Source of the DNA: Candidatus Baldrarchaeota archaeon | Lineage (GTDB): Archaea > Asgardarchaeota > Baldrarchaeia > Baldrarchaeales > DXJG01 | NCBI GenBank assembly: GCA_019056805.1 | Contig: DXJG01000001.1 | Location: 1 to 64,000 of the forward strand | Reading direction: 5' to 3' | Length of the DNA: 64,000 nucleotides | In this document: in pieces, positions 1-8,064 of the stretch | Layout of the letters: each line of letters opens with the position of its first letter | Position numbering within the stretch: the stretch's first letter is position 1 | Notes under the pieces: generated by a model | Database searches by the model: none | What the model was told of the DNA's origin: nothing | What the model saw: only the letters and a program-made list of their open reading frames with translations | Program-made: the position numbers and the translations under genes

Positions 1-355
1 CCTACGGGACTTTCACCCTCTATGGTGTGACGTTCCAGTCAACTTCGGCTTCCCAACCTGGACCTTAGGAAATGCCCTACAACACCACATCTCCCTTTCG
101 GGATTCAGTTTGCTCTGTTCCGCGTTCAGTCGCCCCTACTAACGGAATCCCTGTTGGTTTCTTTTCCTGCGGGTACTAAGATGCTTCAATTCCCCGCGTT
201 CCCGACCCTTACGGGTCGCCCTAACGGGCAGGAAGTCCCATTCGGGAATCCCATGTTCAAAGGCTGTATGCGCCTCGCATGGGCTTATCGCAGCTTACCA
301 CGCCCTTCATCGGCGTTCCAAGCCAAGCCATCCCCCAGATAGGATAGTGGATAAA
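1..355 (-). rRNA. 23S ribosomal RNA, 5' end only (continues past window start)
   Basis: The reverse complement reads as the first few hundred bases of a large-subunit rRNA. It contains GGGGGATGGCTTGGC, then GCGATGAAGGGCGTGG-like sequence, and later GCGGGGAATTGAAGCATC, all in the conserved 23S order. The gene runs leftward out of the window, so only the 5' part is present. The 5' boundary is approximate (about 345-370), set from the distance to the conserved GGGGGATGG block. A tRNA-Ala lies about 100 bp upstream in the same orientation, but no 16S gene precedes it. Confidence 0.93.
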
Positions 356-455
356 CAGAATATCTGGATATCACCAGACACAGGGGCTTATGCACGACCT
401 TCATCTAAAATCCAGTCCTTCATCCATAACCTTGCGATTATGGATTGCACCTACA

Positions 456-529
456 TGGACCCGGCGGGATTTGAACCCACGGCCTCCGCCTTGCAAGGGC
501 GGCGCTCTACCAGACTGAGCTACGGGCCC
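456..529 (-). tRNA. tRNA-Ala (anticodon TGC), upstream of 23S
   Basis: The reverse complement folds as a 74-nt cloverleaf. The acceptor is GGGCCCG paired with CGGGTCC, and the anticodon arm is CCGCC-CTTGCAA-GGCGG with TGC at 34-36. A TTCAAAT T-loop follows and the discriminator is A. No intron is seen and CCA is not encoded. In many archaea this tRNA sits in the 16S-23S spacer. Here it still precedes 23S, but the next gene upstream is a protein gene, not 16S. Confidence 0.95.
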
Positions 530-574
530 ATATCATTTAGTTGTGTAAGTTGTTTGTTTTTTAATTTTTTCTCT

Positions 575-584
575 GATATTTATT
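575..584 (-). promoter_or_regulatory. candidate TATA box for the tRNA-Ala/23S unit
   Basis: On the minus strand AATAAATATC lies about 45-55 bp upstream of the tRNA-Ala 5' end, in the 110-bp gap after the radical SAM gene. This is the expected placement for an archaeal TATA element that would start a transcript just ahead of the tRNA. It supports an independent tRNA-Ala/23S unit. Based on sequence only. Confidence 0.35.
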
Positions 585-641
585 GGGTTGTGTTTTGTGA
601 TTTGAGTTTGTAAATGAGATTGCTTTGGTGGGTGATGTTGT

Positions 642-1733
642 TTATGGTATTATTTCTGTTGTGTTGTTGTATAGGGGATAGTTAAACTCTTCTTGTTCTA
701 TGGTTCCCTTTTGTATTAGTTTTTTTATTTTTGGTATTGTTTTTGTTAGTTCGTGTATTAGGTGTTTTGTTATGTTACATATTTTTTTGAATCCTTCTAT
801 TCCCCATAGCTTTGTTTTGTTTGCAAATAGGCATCTTCCTCCGCATATTGAATATAGTTTGCATGTTGTGCATGGTTCTTCGATGGTAACTTTATATGGG
901 AGTTCTTTTGGTTCTGAGTTCGATATGTTTCCAATATTGTTCCATTCGAATTCTGGGGCGATTGGACATGCTGTTATTTTTCCTGATGTTGTTATTGTGA
1001 ATGCGTTTATGCCGGCGCCACATCTTAATTCTGTTTTTTCATCGTTTAATAACGTTTTCATGATTCCTATGAATGGTACAATTCCTAGAACTCTTCCTTC
1101 TTTCTCCATTTTCTGGATCCAATATTTAATTAGTTTAGTGATTCCCTGGTTGTATTTTTTTGTCCATTTGTCGAAGTTTTTGTATCTTTGGTACGGTGGT
1201 AGATCCCATTGTACGTCTAGCTGCCAATGTACGTGATTAAATCTCGGGTTTTTTAGTTCAATGAGGTGTTTTACATCTTCGCATATGTTTGTTTTCTCGG
1301 AGACCGCCATTCTTGCTATTAAATCTCCTCTATATCCTCTTTCTTGTACGGTTCTTACATTTTTAATTATTAAATCGTATGTGTTTTTGCCTCGATAGTA
1401 TTCTGTTGTTTCTTTTCTTCCGTCGATCGATACTAGGATAGTGTCAAATTTGTGTAAATATTTTGGTTTTAATTTGTGTAGGAATATTCCGTTTGTTTGG
1501 AGTATATAGCGCTTCGCTGGTATTTCGTCCATTATTTTTTCCATGAGGGATAGTCTTAGGAGGGGTTCTCCTCCGTAGAATGCAATCGTTGGTTCGGGGT
1601 CTTTTTGTATGAAGTTTTTTAGAGTTTTTATGTTGTATGTGATTTCTATTGGTTCTATGTCTGGGTTTGGTTGATTTCCACAGTATTTGCATTTTAAGTT
1701 GCATTTTTGTGTGAGAATTATGAAGTATAGCAT
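642..1733 (-). CDS. radical SAM/SPASM enzyme, AF1577-like family
   Basis: This 363-residue protein begins almost directly with the radical SAM cluster motif CNLKCKYC (about residues 11-18), followed by GGEPLLR in the SAM-binding region. The C-terminal third (about 240-315) has a SPASM-type cysteine set (CGAGINAF, ITACP, CTTCKLYSICGGRC) for extra iron-sulfur clusters. The layout resembles the archaeal AF1577 family of putative peptide- or protein-modifying enzymes. I see no short precursor peptide next to it, so the substrate is unknown. It lies between valS and the tRNA-Ala/23S unit, all on the minus strand. Family assignment is from memory of motif layout; the radical SAM fold is secure. Confidence 0.8.
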   Translation of the reverse strand: MLYFIILTQKCNLKCKYCGNQPNPDIEPIEITYNIKTLKNFIQKDPEPTIAFYGGEPLLRLSLMEKIMDEIPAKRYILQTNGIFLHKLKPKYLHKFDTILVSIDGRKETTEYYRGKNTYDLIIKNVRTVQERGYRGDLIARMAVSEKTNICEDVKHLIELKNPRFNHVHWQLDVQWDLPPYQRYKNFDKWTKKYNQGITKLIKYWIQKMEKEGRVLGIVPFIGIMKTLLNDEKTELRCGAGINAFTITTSGKITACPIAPEFEWNNIGNISNSEPKELPYKVTIEEPCTTCKLYSICGGRCLFANKTKLWGIEGFKKICNITKHLIHELTKTIPKIKKLIQKGTIEQEEFNYPLYNNTTEIIP

Positions 1734-1794
1734 GTGGCATGCCCACTTGTAAAAATGAATTAGGGGAGTGTTTAAGTTGGTTGATAAATGTTTG

Positions 1795-4251
1795 TTATAG
1801 TTTTAGGTATATGGTTTGGGTTGTTGTTTTGGTGGGTGTTATGATAATTTTTTGTAGGTTCTGTGGCTGTTTTGGTGCTCCGTAGTTAAGGTTTTGTATT
1901 TGGTGCATTTCTTTTAGGTCTTTTTCTACAGGTTTTAGTTCTTGTGGTATCCATGCTTCTGATATAGGTGTTCTTAGGGCTTTTCCATGGTCTTTCTTAT
2001 ACTTCCATATGGCGCTGTTTACTGCTGTTAAGATTAGTGTTATTTCTGTTAGTGGTGTTTCCCATTCTGGATTTGGTTGTGGGAATTTTTCTAGATGAAT
2101 GCTTTTGTTTGGTGAATAAAGTTCTCTGTAGATCTTTTCTGTTATGAAGGGTGTTATTGGAGCTAGTAGTTTTAGTATTGTTTTCAGTACTGTGTGGAGT
2201 GTGTACCATGCCGCTTGTTGTTCTTCCTCTGTGAATTTTTCCTCTCTGTTGTATGCTCTGGATTTTACTAGCTCGATGTAGTGGGATGCAAATATTTCCC
2301 ATGTGAAGCTTCTGGTTTTTGTTGCTGGTGCTTGGAAATCTAGTTTTTCGTATCCTTCTTTTGCTTCTCTTATTAGTTTGTTTAGTTCTCCTAGTATCCA
2401 TTGGTCTGTTGCTGTCAACTCAGGTGTTTTCTCGGGTATTGGGAAAGTTGATATGAATCTGGCTATGTTCCAGAGTTTTACTAGGAATTTGTATGCTCCT
2501 CCTACTCTTTGTTCGGAGAATCTTATGTCTGATCCTAGTCCTGCTTCCATGCTTCCCCAAAGTCTTATTGCATCTACTCCGTATTTTTTGATTAGTGGTT
2601 CTGGCATTACTATGTTTCCTTTTGATTTTGACATTGCTTCACCTTTTTCGTCTACTACCATGCCGCTTATCCATATTTCTCTGAATGCCGGCGATTTTAG
2701 TAGCTGGTATGTTCTTAGTATGGAGTAGTAAAGCCATGTTCTTACTATGTCTTTTCCTTGTGGTCTAATTGAACATGGAAATGCTTTTTTGAAAAATTCT
2801 GGGTCTTTCTTGTATTTTAATATTACAAGTTGTGATATACCTGAGTCAAACCATGTGTCGAAGGTTCTAGTTTCTCCTTTGAAACCTTTTGTTGATCCGC
2901 AGTGTGGGCATTGATTGATTGGTGGGTCTTCTCTCCATGGTTGGTAATATTTTCCTGGGGGTGGTGTGATAGGTTTTCCACATTCCTTGCAGTACCAAAG
3001 TGGAATTTCTGTGCCATAGTATCTTCTTCTACTTATTGGCCAGTCTGTTGTTACTGAGTTAATCCAGTTTATGAGTAGTTGTTTGTGATGTGGTGGATAG
3101 AACTTTATTTTATCTATTATTTTTAGTAAATCCTCGAGAAATTCTATTTGTTTAAGGTAATATTCTGGCATTGCTATAAATTCTATTGGGTCTTTAGATC
3201 TCCAGCAGATAGGGGTTCTATGTACTATTTTTTCTTGTTTAATTAGTAGACCTTGTTCTTTTAAGTCTTTAATTATTTGTTCTCTAGCTTCTTGTACTGT
3301 TAGTCCAGCGTATTTTCCTGCTGCTTCTGTCATTTTTCCATCGACATTAATTGCTATTGTCGGTTTTAATTTTAGTTCTCTGAATAATCTTACATCTCCA
3401 TAGTCTCCGTAAGAACATATCATTACTGCTCCTGTTCCAAACTCTGGGTTGGCTTCTTTATGTGGTATTATAGGTACTTCTATGCCGTAAATTGGAACAA
3501 TTGCGGTTTTTCCATGTAAATGTTTATACCTATCGTCTTCGGGATGTACAATTACACATCCACAAGCGCACAAAAGTTCTGGGCGGGTTGTTGCAATTAT
3601 AAGATCTTCTCCTGTTTCCTTTACCTTGAACTTAATGTAGTTTAGGAAAGACTCTACTTCTTTGTATTCTACTTCTGCATCTGCGATTGTTGTATGGCAT
3701 ACGGGACACCAGTTGTTTGGTCTGTTAGCTTCGTATACTAGTCCCTTTTTCCATAGTTCTATGAATGTTTCTTGTGTTATTTTACGATATTCAGGGCTAT
3801 CTGTACGGTAGATGTCCTCTGATTTAAATGAGTTACAGCTAAGTCCTAGTCTTTTTGCTAATGATACAATTTCCCCCTCGTATTTATCTAATAGCCCCTT
3901 GCAAAGTTTTATGAATTTTTCTCGCGGGGTTTCACGCATTCTAATATTATATTGTTTTTCTACCTGCACCTCTATGGGTAACCCGTTTCTATCTACACCA
4001 AAGGGAAAGAGAACTTCGTATCCTTGCATTCTCCTGTAGCGTGCAATCATATCTATCTGACTATAATGTACTGCTCCACCTATATGCCATTTACCAGAAG
4101 CGTAGGGAGGGGGAGTGTCAACAGAATAGATAGGTTTTTCTGTTTCTTCATTAAATTTGTATGTTTGTTCTTTTTCCCAAAGTTTGATTATTTCTTCTTC
4201 TACTTCTGGTTTCCAACGTTTTTCTTTTAGTTTAGGTTTCAAAATGCTCAT
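1795..4251 (-). CDS. valS: valyl-tRNA synthetase
   Basis: An 818-residue class I aminoacyl-tRNA synthetase that charges tRNA-Val. The HIGH-type motif appears as KWHIG near residue 54 and the KMSKS loop as AMSKSKGN near residue 535. Zinc-ribbon-like pairs occur in the editing/insert region (CPVCH about 180; CKECG and CPHCG about 415-450). The FPFGVDRNGLPIE stretch and overall length fit archaeal ValS rather than IleS. The start is ATG preceded by GGTGAG. It is divergent from UMP kinase across a 291-bp gap and followed by the radical SAM gene 61 bp downstream. Confidence 0.95.
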   Translation of the reverse strand: MSILKPKLKEKRWKPEVEEEIIKLWEKEQTYKFNEETEKPIYSVDTPPPYASGKWHIGGAVHYSQIDMIARYRRMQGYEVLFPFGVDRNGLPIEVQVEKQYNIRMRETPREKFIKLCKGLLDKYEGEIVSLAKRLGLSCNSFKSEDIYRTDSPEYRKITQETFIELWKKGLVYEANRPNNWCPVCHTTIADAEVEYKEVESFLNYIKFKVKETGEDLIIATTRPELLCACGCVIVHPEDDRYKHLHGKTAIVPIYGIEVPIIPHKEANPEFGTGAVMICSYGDYGDVRLFRELKLKPTIAINVDGKMTEAAGKYAGLTVQEAREQIIKDLKEQGLLIKQEKIVHRTPICWRSKDPIEFIAMPEYYLKQIEFLEDLLKIIDKIKFYPPHHKQLLINWINSVTTDWPISRRRYYGTEIPLWYCKECGKPITPPPGKYYQPWREDPPINQCPHCGSTKGFKGETRTFDTWFDSGISQLVILKYKKDPEFFKKAFPCSIRPQGKDIVRTWLYYSILRTYQLLKSPAFREIWISGMVVDEKGEAMSKSKGNIVMPEPLIKKYGVDAIRLWGSMEAGLGSDIRFSEQRVGGAYKFLVKLWNIARFISTFPIPEKTPELTATDQWILGELNKLIREAKEGYEKLDFQAPATKTRSFTWEIFASHYIELVKSRAYNREEKFTEEEQQAAWYTLHTVLKTILKLLAPITPFITEKIYRELYSPNKSIHLEKFPQPNPEWETPLTEITLILTAVNSAIWKYKKDHGKALRTPISEAWIPQELKPVEKDLKEMHQIQNLNYGAPKQPQNLQKIIITPTKTTTQTIYLKL

Positions 4252-4542
4252 ATCTACTCACCACGTAGCTGTTTGAAAATTTAATGAGTAAAATCCTCAT
4301 TTTTATAAGCAAAAATTTAAAACAATTATACAATAGCTTTATGGAAGGTGTTGAAGAGTATAGTGAAAAGGGAAACTTATGTAGAGACTTTAGAGCACCT
4401 CCAGTTCACCGCGTTAACCTCCACATACACTAGAAATAACCCTTTACATCATATTAATTAAACTTTTCGTGATAAGTTTAAATTTATGGGTAACTTCCTT
4501 TAACAACTCTTCATGTAAAATATCTAATTGGAGGATTAAAGA

Positions 4543-5226
4543 TTGAAAATTGTAATTAAGATCGGAGGGTCATTAATTCAGCTTGGAGAAGAAATTGACC
4601 TAGAATTGATTTCTAAATATGCTGAAGTAATCAGGAGATTAAAAAGGGAAGGACATAAACTGGTAATTGTTGTCGGAGGGGGTGTTATAGCTCGAAAATA
4701 CATAGAAACTATGAGGAAATTAAAAGCTCCTGAATCTGTTTGTGACTTATTGGGTATAAAGATCGCTAGATTAAATGCTTATATTTTAATTTCAGCGATA
4801 AGAAATGATGTTTATCCTAAAGTCCCGGAAACTCTTGAAGAAGCCATTTCTGTATTTTCTATGGGGAAAATTGTTGTTATGGGTGGTTTGCAGCCTGGTC
4901 AATCAACAAATGCTGTAGCGGCCCTGCTTGCTGAATCAATAAGAGCGGATATTCTTGTAAATGCAACAACTGTAGACGGTGTCTATACTGCTCCTCCAGA
5001 AACCCCGGGAGCTAAAAAACTTGATCAGGTAACTACAGACCAGCTTATGGAGATTATGCAGAGTTCGACTGAATTTAAAGCTGGAGAATATAGACTTTTC
5101 GATCCTTTGGCTATTCTTATAGTGCGTAGAGCAAGATTACCGGTAAAAATCATTGATGGACGTGACCCACAAAATATTTTGAAAGCTATAAGGGGAGAAA
5201 AAGTAGGGACAACAGTAATACCTTAG
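4543..5226 (+). CDS. pyrH: uridylate (UMP) kinase, archaeal type
   Basis: A 227-residue amino-acid-kinase-fold protein that phosphorylates UMP to UDP. The N-terminus MKIVIKIGGSLI and the VIVVGGGVIARKYI loop are the phosphate-binding glycine motifs. NATTVDGVYTAPP is the usual mid-protein segment. The length matches archaeal PyrH (about 225). The start is TTG (4543) with GGAGGATT just upstream, which fixes the start. It is divergent from valS. The later pyrimidine pathway links it to pyrB/pyrI near 24 kb, though not in one operon. Confidence 0.92.
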   Translation: MKIVIKIGGSLIQLGEEIDLELISKYAEVIRRLKREGHKLVIVVGGGVIARKYIETMRKLKAPESVCDLLGIKIARLNAYILISAIRNDVYPKVPETLEEAISVFSMGKIVVMGGLQPGQSTNAVAALLAESIRADILVNATTVDGVYTAPPETPGAKKLDQVTTDQLMEIMQSSTEFKAGEYRLFDPLAILIVRRARLPVKIIDGRDPQNILKAIRGEKVGTTVIP

Positions 5227-5425
5227 TAAAAGTATATTATGATTTAATATTAAATTAGTTTGATAAGTTGGAGATGTCTCCTACTCGGCAGGGTTTTCAC
5301 TCGCTTAAAAACTCTTCTAGTGAATAGAGGTCACAATTATTAAATCAACTAAGAGTTTTATTCTCTTCTCTGTCTAATGGGTTTGAAATTTTGGTGCGGG
5401 GGGTGGGATTTGAACCCACGTAGGC

Positions 5426-5443
5426 TTGCGCGGTTTATTTCCT
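5426..5443 (-). other. tRNA-Leu intron 3 (variable arm, 18 nt)
   Basis: Exon GCGT pairs with intron GCGC, the 5' bulge is AGA, a minimal inner helix GG/CC closes a 7-nt loop, and the 3' bulge is AAG. Cutting AG|A and AA|G joins TGGCGTAG to GCCTACGTGGG, which is the usual archaeal tRNA-Leu variable arm. The alternative is an unspliced tRNA with a 20-nt variable-arm loop, which would be unusual. At 18 nt it would be among the shorter archaeal tRNA introns. Confidence 0.72.
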
Positions 5444-5464
5444 CTACGCCAGCGGATCTTGAGT

Positions 5465-5490
5465 TTCGGCCAGGTTTTTAGGGGGCCTGT
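5465..5490 (-). other. tRNA-Leu intron 2 (anticodon stem, 26 nt)
   Basis: This is a textbook BHB. Exon CGGC pairs with intron GCCG (central helix), the 5' bulge is GGA, the inner helix is CAGG/CCTG, and the 3' bulge is AAA. Cutting GG|A and AA|A joins GGCGGCGG to ACTCAAGATCCGC. This gives the 5-bp anticodon stem GCGGA/TCCGC with loop CTCAAGA (CAA anticodon). The intron falls between positions 30 and 31, not at 37/38. Confidence 0.88.
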
Positions 5491-5499
5491 CCGCCGCCT

Positions 5500-5526
5500 T
5501 TGATCGAGCCCCTTGATATTTGGTCT
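5500..5526 (-). other. tRNA-Leu intron 1 (D-loop, 27 nt)
   Basis: In transcript order the central helix is exon GGTC paired with intron GATC (one G-U). The 5' bulge is AAA and the 3' bulge AAA, each cut after the second base. The inner helix is GACC with GG(c)TC, containing one bulged C. Cutting AA|A on both sides joins ...CCAGGTCAA to AGGCGGCGG, which restores a normal Leu D-loop. TCAA at both edges makes the exact boundary ambiguous by a few bases on sequence alone; the BHB register resolves it. Confidence 0.8.
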
Positions 5527-5712
5527 TTGACCTGGCTCGGCCACCCCCGCGCAGTCTACTTTTATCTACCGTACTTCATATATATTGTTTTCTTGTATTA
5601 TAGAGTTAGATTTTAAATTTTCAATATTTTTTGATTGTATGTGAGGTTCATTGTGAACTTCTATCAAATTATCAAATTATGTTATGGCGAATGATTTGTT
5701 GGAGGCAGCAGT

Positions 5713-6909
5713 GTGGAAAATTTGAATGAAAAAGCTGAAGAGTTAGCATTGAGATACAAATTTCCTGTTGACATTGTTATAAGATGGTTAGAGCGGTATG
5801 GAAAACGGGCAGAGAAAATTTTAGCGGCATTAAAGACTCCTCCTAATAGATTTTCGATTCGTGTGAATTTATTAAAATCTAGAACTGAGGATGTTGTTGA
5901 TTTTTTGGAACGAAAAGGAATTAAAGTAGAATTGCACAAAGATTTAGAGGAAGTTTTATTTCTAAAGGTAAAAGGTCCTTTTAAACTTCCCAAAGTTGAT
6001 AAGTTTGTTGTTGCTGATAAAAAAGCAGCTGAAAGCGTTTTGATGGGTGCTCATTTATTTGCGCCTGGGGTATTGCAAGCTAAGGGTGTGGTAAGGGGAG
6101 ATAGAGTAGCGGTTGTGGACGAATATGGGCAGATTGTTGGGGTCGGAATTGCTATAATGGATGGTAAAGACATGGTTAAAGTTGGTAGAGGAATTGCCGT
6201 GGAGATTGTCCATTCTCTTTTTAATGTTCCAAGTTTCAGGGGATCTGAGATTTTCGAAGAGGGTTTAATATATCCTCAAAGTTTCCCAGCTATTGTTGTA
6301 AGTAGGGTGTTGGACCCCGAGCCTGGAGATTTTGTTGTTGATATGTGCGCTGCTCCTGGTGGTAAAACTTCGCATATTGCTCAATTGATGAATAATTCTG
6401 GAAAAATTCTTGCCGTTGATAGATCTGAAGCTAAAATTAGGGGTTTAAAAGAAAATCTAATGAGACTTGGTGTTAAAATTGTCGATGCCTATGTAGGTGA
6501 TGCTAGGGAGCTTCCAGTTAGGTTTCCTTCTCTTAAGGCTGATAAGGTCCTTTTAGATCCTCCTTGTTCAGCTTTGGGCGTTCGACCTAAACTTTACGAA
6601 ACGCGGGGTGTAAAAGATATTTTAACTCTATCTGCTTATCAACGTTCTTTTCTTCGGGCTGCTGTGAAAATACTTAGAAAAGGAGGAGTTCTTGTTTATA
6701 GTACTTGTACTCTTAGCCCTGAAGAAAATGAGTTGAATGTAAAGTATGCCATTAACGAATTAAGATTAGAGCTTGAGGAGCAAAAGTATTTTTATGGTTG
6801 TGAGGGTGAGAAATTTATTTCACAATGTAATTTAGTTCAAAGATTTTATCCCGACTTACATGATACTCCTGGATTTTTTATTGCTAAATTTAGGAAGAAG
6901 GTTGATTAG
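5713..6909 (+). CDS. tRNA/rRNA cytosine-C5 methyltransferase with PUA domain (NSUN6-like)
   Basis: A 398-residue NOL1/NOP2/Sun-family SAM-dependent m5C methylase. A PUA RNA-binding domain occupies about residues 93-175 (VLMGAHLFAPGV, GDRVAVVDEYG). It is followed by the catalytic domain with motif I DMCAAPGGKTSHIA, motif IV DPPCSALGVRP and motif VI YSTCTLSPEENE; the last two carry the two catalytic cysteines. PUA placement before the methylase resembles archaeal homologues of NSUN6, which modify tRNA position 72. The start is GTG with GGAGG upstream. The stop overlaps the convergent gfcR-like gene by 4 bp. Confidence 0.88.
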   Translation: MENLNEKAEELALRYKFPVDIVIRWLERYGKRAEKILAALKTPPNRFSIRVNLLKSRTEDVVDFLERKGIKVELHKDLEEVLFLKVKGPFKLPKVDKFVVADKKAAESVLMGAHLFAPGVLQAKGVVRGDRVAVVDEYGQIVGVGIAIMDGKDMVKVGRGIAVEIVHSLFNVPSFRGSEIFEEGLIYPQSFPAIVVSRVLDPEPGDFVVDMCAAPGGKTSHIAQLMNNSGKILAVDRSEAKIRGLKENLMRLGVKIVDAYVGDARELPVRFPSLKADKVLLDPPCSALGVRPKLYETRGVKDILTLSAYQRSFLRAAVKILRKGGVLVYSTCTLSPEENELNVKYAINELRLELEEQKYFYGCEGEKFISQCNLVQRFYPDLHDTPGFFIAKFRKKVD

Positions 6910-7535
6910 CGGGATACTTGTATTAATCTGAGAAGGTATTTTACTGGTATTCCATTCAATTCGTCGGAACATTTTTTATCGACAAAAACAATTACTCCTA
7001 TTGGTCTAGCTTCTAGGTCTCTTAGACTTTCTATGGCGTGTTGTACTGTTATTCCTGTTGTAATTACATCGCTAACAATCAGGACTTTCTTGTTTTTCAC
7101 TGTTGCGAATGTAGGATTTATGATTCCTGTGATTTGTTTTTGCTTCTCTTTTATTTCGGAACTGTGTCTTGGTCTTATAATTGCAAATTCCTTTTTTAGT
7201 TCCTCTGATATTTGTAGGGCAAGTGGTACTCCTCCTGTTTCCATCCCAGCTATTACGTCAGGTTCTTCTATTTCTCCACTGTTTATTAGTTCTTCTAGTA
7301 GATGAGCCATCACTTTTCCTACATATTTTAATCTTACTGGGTCTTTCCCTATATTACTCCAGTCTACATATATGTCTCCTACGATTGGTATTCTTTCTTT
7401 TTCTCTCTCTGCGTGTAGTACAAGCCATATTGCTGTGTCTTTTTGTACATTTAATGCATTTGCGATCTCTTCTGTTGATAATCCTTTATCTCTGAGTTCT
7501 TTTGCTTTTTCTATAAGTTCTCTCAAGCTTTTCAT
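6906..7535 (-). CDS. PyrE-like phosphoribosyltransferase with N-terminal HTH (GfcR family)
   Basis: About 209 residues. An N-terminal helix-turn-helix segment (LSTEEIANALNVQKDTAIWLVL) precedes a phosphoribosyltransferase fold with the PRPP loop VLIVSDVITTGIT. The family is widespread in archaea. In haloarchaea the member GfcR regulates transcription, so the PRTase-like domain may sense a ligand rather than catalyse orotate transfer. The ATG at 7535 is chosen because AGGAG lies 9 bp upstream; an in-frame ATG at 7544 sits too close to it. The start lies inside the 3' end of the NOB1 gene, so the two are translationally linked. Confidence 0.82.
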   Translation of the reverse strand: MKSLRELIEKAKELRDKGLSTEEIANALNVQKDTAIWLVLHAEREKERIPIVGDIYVDWSNIGKDPVRLKYVGKVMAHLLEELINSGEIEEPDVIAGMETGGVPLALQISEELKKEFAIIRPRHSSEIKEKQKQITGIINPTFATVKNKKVLIVSDVITTGITVQHAIESLRDLEARPIGVIVFVDKKCSDELNGIPVKYLLRLIQVSR

Positions 7536-8064
7536 TCTTTTCATCTCCTAATAATTTCTTTTGCACAGCTTTCCTTTTTATTTTTTCACCACATACATCA
7601 CATATTTCTTTGGTGTAATTGGGTGGGAATTTTTTTCTACATGCTGGACAGTAAATTTCCCAAGAAATAAGATATTTTATACCTTTTTGAAATAGAGAAA
7701 CGAACTCTACGCTTAATTTTTTCGCTATATTTTGAATGGAATAGTCGTCCGTTACAATAATTACTTTATTTTTCTTTTTCTTGTAGTCAAGAGCTAGTGC
7801 CAGTAATTTTTTGTCTGTTTCTGAGATGTAGGGTAGATCTCCGGTTTCCTTTGCTATGTGTTCAATTTTTTTAATGGATTCTAAACTTGGTGATTTTATT
7901 TTAATTTTTTCAGCTTGAACATATGTTTCTAAAATGTCTCTCGTCTTTTCGTTTAAAATTTCATTTAAAATTTCTGGGACGGTAACATATTCTGTTTCCG
8001 GCAAATAAGAGAAAAATTTTCCTATAAAAGCAGAAGCATCAAGAATTAAAATCTTTTTGTTCAA
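7486..8064 (-). CDS. nob1: rRNA maturation endonuclease NOB1 (PIN domain plus zinc ribbon)
   Basis: A 192-residue protein with an N-terminal PIN nuclease domain: LDASAFIG start, SETDKKLLALALDY, and VTDDYSIQN carrying the acidic residues. It ends in a zinc ribbon CPACRKK ... CDVCGEK. In archaea and eukaryotes NOB1 trims the 3' end of small-subunit rRNA. It overlaps nadK by 26 bp upstream and gfcR by about 50 bp downstream, so the three form a tight operon. Confidence 0.88.
   Translation of the reverse strand: MNKKILILDASAFIGKFFSYLPETEYVTVPEILNEILNEKTRDILETYVQAEKIKIKSPSLESIKKIEHIAKETGDLPYISETDKKLLALALDYKKKKNKVIIVTDDYSIQNIAKKLSVEFVSLFQKGIKYLISWEIYCPACRKKFPPNYTKEICDVCGEKIKRKAVQKKLLGDEKNEKLERTYRKSKRTQR

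Larger units (their letters stand above)
5392..5550 (-). tRNA. tRNA-Leu (anticodon CAA) with three introns
   Basis: The minus strand carries a type II tRNA-Leu precursor of 159 nt including encoded CCA. Removing three insertions (27, 26 and 18 nt) leaves an 85-nt mature tRNA. Its acceptor is GCGGGGG/CCCCCGC, the D-stem GCC/GGC, and the anticodon arm GCGGA-CTCAAGA-TCCGC. The variable arm is CGTA-GGCC-TACG and the T-arm GTGGG-TTCAAAT-CCCAC. Each insertion sits in a BHB-like fold (next three entries). The introns lie in the D-loop, the 5' strand of the anticodon stem and the variable arm; none is at the canonical 37/38 site. Confidence 0.93.

Noticed and set aside
154..613. ORFs over the 23S/tRNA-Ala region
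   Set aside because: They are translations of the complementary strand of RNA genes.
5426..5443. An extended variable arm instead of a third tRNA-Leu intron
   Set aside because: The 18-nt segment fits a BHB and its removal yields the standard archaeal tRNA-Leu arm; the alternative would need a 20-nt loop. Kept as an intron with reduced confidence.
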